Assembly: GCA_031549925.1 (NCBI GenBank) | Contig: JAVBPA010000004.1 | Coordinates: 1-64,000, forward strand | Direction: 5' to 3' | Length of the DNA stretch: 64,000 nucleotides | DNA from: JAVBPA01 sp031549925 | GTDB lineage: Bacteria; Bacillota; Clostridia; Oscillospirales; CAG-272 | Shown here: positions 61,718 through 64,000 of the stretch, piece after piece | How the letters are laid out: each line of letters starts with the position of its first letter | Numbering within the stretch: position 1 is the first letter of the stretch | The notes under the pieces: model-generated | What the model saw: only the letters and a program-made list of their open reading frames with translations | The model's database searches: none | What the model was told of the DNA's origin: nothing | Program-made: the position numbers and the translations under genes

Positions 61718-63106
61718 TTATCCTATCGGAAAGTTTATTTCAGGATAAGATATAATACTGGAACGAACAGATGACCTTAACATAATTGAAAAAGTTACTG
61801 TTAATATACCAACTTTCCCGAAAAACATAAGCAGCATTAATATATAATGCGAAGCAGAAGATAACAGTGGTGTCAGAGAGGCAGTAAGACCTACTGTACC
61901 CATAGCGGAAGTACATTCAAATAATGTATCGACAAACGAAAACCCGTCGATTGATGTAATACAAAATACTGAAGTTAATACAAAAAATAAACTTATTCCG
62001 GTAACTGCGATTGCACGCGTAATATTGGCGTGTGAAATATTTCTTTTCGCAAATAAAACATCTTTTAATCCGGCGGACGAACATATCATTGTAAGTATGA
62101 TAACATTTATTGTACTTACTTTAACTCCCCCTGCGGTTGATCCGGAAGCACCTCCGATAAACATTAAAACAGATGATAAAACTTTTGAATTTTCAGTTAA
62201 AAGAGCATTGTCAACCGTACAAAAACCCGCGGTTCGGGTTGTTACGGATTGAAAAAATGAAGCTAATATTTTATTGCCGAGCGGAAGAGATGACATTGTA
62301 TTGACATTTGTATATTCAAAAATAAATATTAATAAAGTACCGCCGAAAATTAATATCAAAGTTGTCAGAGTGATAAACTTTGTGTATATTGATATTTTTA
62401 CGCGGTCTTTCACAAAATCAACTATATCGTTCCATACAACAAAACCTAACCCGCCTATTATTATCAGTAAAGTTATTACAATATTTACCGTTATATTATC
62501 ACGGAAATAAACTAAACTTGAAAATTTTCCGCTGAAATTCCCGAATAAATCAAAGCCTGCGTTGCAAAAAGCGGAAATTGAATGGAATATTGAATAATAA
62601 ATTCCGTCCCGCAAACCGAAAAGAGGGATAAATTGTGTTGCAAGCAGACAAGCCCCGGTAAATTCTATTGAAAATGTACCGATTAGAACACGGCGCGCCA
62701 ATTTTACCGTCCCTATATCCGATGTTAATCCGTATGATTGCGCCGCAATAAGTCTTTCTCGCGGAGTTATGGCACGACGAAGTATCAGAGAAAACAAGAG
62801 GGATAGAGTCATAAATCCAAGTCCGCCTATTTGAATCATAATCAAAATAATAGATTGACCGAATGTATTCCAATAGGTCGCTGTGTCCTGTATTATTAAA
62901 CCGGTAAGGCAAGTTGCGCTAACTGCGGTAAAGGAAGCTGTTTTAAAATTTGTAAAAGCTCCGCTTTTGCTTGATATCGGGAGCATTAATAATAAAGTTC
63001 CGATTATTATAATGAGAAATACACTTAGCATAATTATACGGACAGCCGGAACAGTTTTTTTCAGTTTTATGTTTTTAATTTTACCGTGAAATAATATCGT
63101 TTTCAT
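61718..63106 (-). CDS. ktrB: Potassium uptake channel subunit KtrB (TrkH family)
   Basis: The 462 residues have four repeats of helix-pore loop-helix. The selectivity Gly positions are visible in TCLTGL, FCNAGFD, TRTAGFC and GTVGLT, a match to KtrB. It imports K+ (often with Na+) with the KtrA ring. KtrB is transcribed first, then KtrA, with a palindrome between. A sigma-A-like promoter lies upstream at 63165-63193. Confidence 0.93.
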   Translation of the reverse strand: MKTILFHGKIKNIKLKKTVPAVRIIMLSVFLIIIIGTLLLMLPISSKSGAFTNFKTASFTAVSATCLTGLIIQDTATYWNTFGQSIILIMIQIGGLGFMTLSLLFSLILRRAITPRERLIAAQSYGLTSDIGTVKLARRVLIGTFSIEFTGACLLATQFIPLFGLRDGIYYSIFHSISAFCNAGFDLFGNFSGKFSSLVYFRDNITVNIVITLLIIIGGLGFVVWNDIVDFVKDRVKISIYTKFITLTTLILIFGGTLLIFIFEYTNVNTMSSLPLGNKILASFFQSVTTRTAGFCTVDNALLTENSKVLSSVLMFIGGASGSTAGGVKVSTINVIILTMICSSAGLKDVLFAKRNISHANITRAIAVTGISLFFVLTSVFCITSIDGFSFVDTLFECTSAMGTVGLTASLTPLLSSASHYILMLLMFFGKVGILTVTFSIMLRSSVRSSIISYPEINFPIG

Positions 63107-63164
63107 TGGATACCTGATAAAATATTTATAGGAATATGAAGCATTTTACAATTTACACTTTACT

Positions 63165-63193
63165 ATTTTAATACAAAAATAATATAAAATCAA
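63165..63193 (-). promoter_or_regulatory. Sigma-A-like promoter of ktrB
   Basis: On the minus strand: TTGATT, 17 bases, TAAAAT, about 60 bases upstream of the ktrB start. Confidence 0.55.
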
Positions 63194-63301
63194 TAAAATT
63201 TATAAAAATTTAATAATATTAATTATTAAAAATAATAAATAAATATAATGATATTAAGTATAACCTTAATATATTATTTACAAATAAAACATTAATGTCT
63301 A

Positions 63302-63330
63302 TTGCAATATGACGAATAATGTGCTATTAT
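63302..63330 (+). promoter_or_regulatory. Sigma-A-like promoter of a candidate small RNA
   Basis: TTGCAA, 17 bases, TATTAT, giving a start near 63337. No reading frame of any size follows on the plus strand. Confidence 0.55.
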
Positions 63331-63336
63331 TATAGA

Positions 63337-63410
63337 GTAAATTCCCAACCCCCCTCTTAAATATAGGTACCGGAGCAACTATTCCCCCATAGATGCTTCG
63401 GTATCTTTTT
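63337..63410 (+). ncRNA. Candidate C-rich small regulatory RNA
   Basis: The predicted ~74-nt transcript starts near 63337 and ends in a terminator. Its 5' part holds CCCAACCCCCCTC (63344-63356), striking in this AT-rich DNA. An 11-bp hairpin (63366-63376 with 63395-63405, with an inner CTAT/ATAG pairing) exposes a TCCCCC apical loop (63383-63388) and is followed by TTTTTGC. C-rich unpaired motifs of this kind bind G-rich ribosome sites in Staphylococcus RsaE-type sRNAs. The U-tract fits only the plus strand. Confidence 0.6.
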
Positions 63411-63769
63411 GCATAAAAACAACACAAAAAATGGAAAATTCTTGTTATCTGACATGTATGTATACATAATACGGAGGGCATCAAATCTACAAAAATTTAT
63501 AATTAAATTAATATAAAATTATACATCATAGGTAAATAATGTTTTGTATCTGTAAAAAATACATGAATAAAAATACAACAAAAAGTATTTTATGAAACAA
63601 ACAATATGTTTAATTATAGATTTTTTTGAATAAGTTTCGGATATTGTAAATATAAACAAATGAACAATTTAGAGTAATATTTGATTGTTTGTAATTAAAT
63701 ATTTTAAAGATTTAAATATTTCTTTTAATAAAAAATTTAATATTTCACTAAAATCAAAGGTTTATTATT
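63411..63769. other. AT-rich intergenic stretch with no gene seen
   Basis: This stretch is AT-rich and has no convincing reading frame. An isolated CGGAGGG (63472-63478) has no start codon at a useful distance, and a TTGTTA/CATAAT pair with a 17-base spacer precedes it. The GNAT remnant begins at 63770. Confidence 0.6.
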
Positions 63770-64000
63770 TTATGGCTTTTTAACCGAGAAAACCAAGTGA
63801 GGCATTTCAATTCCCCGGAAATTTTTTATCAAAGAATCCGTAATAGACATACCGTTTCGGATTGCTACATTTTGTGAAGCTGTATTTGTATCGCGGATAA
63901 TGGAATAAACTTCTTTTGAATGAAGCTTATAAAAAGCGTATTCTTTACAAGCAACAGCCGCTTCGGTGGCATAACCGAAATGCCAGTATAAATATTTAAA
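63770..64000 (-). CDS. GNAT acetyltransferase, 3' part (cut by window end)
   Basis: The last 76 residues and the stop codon of a minus-strand gene are present; the start lies beyond 64000. The acetyl-CoA loop region is visible as WHFGYATEAAVACKEYAF, then the SIIRDTNTASQNVAIRNGM helix-strand typical of RimJ/RimL-like GNAT enzymes. The acceptor is unknown. The frame runs cleanly to the window edge. Confidence 0.8.
   Translation of the reverse strand, partial: FKYLYWHFGYATEAAVACKEYAFYKLHSKEVYSIIRDTNTASQNVAIRNGMSITDSLIKNFRGIEMPHLVFSVKKP

Noticed and set aside
63299..63484. 61-codon minus-strand frame across the C-rich RNA locus.
   Set aside because: It has no promoter or family resemblance, and the terminator's U-tract points the other way. 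It is antisense to the predicted sRNA.
1..64000. Search for CRISPR repeats, tRNA/rRNA genes and insertion sequences.
   Set aside because: No regularly spaced repeats, no tRNA-like T-loop contexts and no transposase reading frames were noticed by eye. A covariance or HMM scan would be decisive.

Overview
The window is AT-rich (roughly one third GC by eye), compactly coded DNA. It reads as a low-GC Gram-positive bacterium of the Clostridia, probably a gut-type Oscillospirales-like lineage. Supporting this are strong TTGACA-N17-TATAAT promoters, AGGAGG-type ribosome sites, frequent TTG starts, U-tailed terminators, NrdR with an anaerobic NrdD reductase, KtrAB, an acyl-ACP thioesterase, M23 and SGNH envelope proteins, a DUF4358-type lipoprotein and many carbohydrate-active genes. 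I see no tRNA or rRNA gene, insertion sequence, prophage or CRISPR array. The lineage is an inference.

Layout. 139-3265 (-): sugar-acid genes (ManD/RspA-type dehydratase, beta-propeller lactonase, sugar isomerase). 3472-7937 (-): pyrF-pyrC, an orphan winged-helix regulator, acyl-ACP thioesterase, class II aldolase. 8153-14714 (+): mnmE, cinA, an aroE-aroK fusion, a GH2 glycosidase and a formate/nitrite-type channel. 14949-19103 (-): Gfo/Idh/MocA oxidoreductase, asd, a deoxyhypusine-synthase-like protein and an SDR. 19266-27128 (+): lipoprotein, half-size EamA protein, an accessory run (GNAT, MFS, GrpB, RidA, GNAT-protease fusion), then typA. 27437-29146 (-): a large M23-type protein lacking a catalytic His. 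29857-35848 (+): SGNH hydrolase, DUF4358-like lipoprotein, a catalytically dead subtilase paralogue, Gfo/Idh/MocA. 36018-41774: solo MazF, nrdR-radC, a second M23 protein, an AviRa-like methyltransferase, a LexA/CI-like regulator, asnS. 41907-47962 (+): active subtilase and nrdD. 48133-53364: MATE transporter, SIS-HAD fusion, ROK kinase, and a divergent PfkB kinase. 53502-54448 (+): a small self-contained transcription unit ahead of an acetate-type transporter. 54502-59187 (-): an operon of an ECF-like membrane protein, a SIS protein, a glycosidase-like protein and prmC. 59383-60801 (+): GH28-like protein. 60943-63106 (-): ktrB-ktrA. 63302-63410 (+): candidate C-rich small RNA. 63770-64000 (-): 3' end of a GNAT gene.

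How it fits together. Two themes recur: uptake and breakdown of plant-type sugars and uronates (ManD, lactonase, GH2, GH28, the ECF-SIS-glycosidase operon, sugar kinases), and cell-envelope remodelling (two M23 proteins, SGNH, two subtilase-fold surface proteins). A regulatory link is visible: NrdR is encoded at 36700, and the nrdD promoter at 45347 carries a good NrdR box pair on the expected helical spacing, followed by a terminator-like hairpin. The most unusual items are the C-rich small RNA, the ECF-type membrane protein with an extracellular BspA-like insert, the GNAT-papain-fold fusion, the SIS-HAD fusion next to two sugar kinases, the protease/pseudoprotease pair, and the compact promoter-ORF-terminator unit at 53502-53788.
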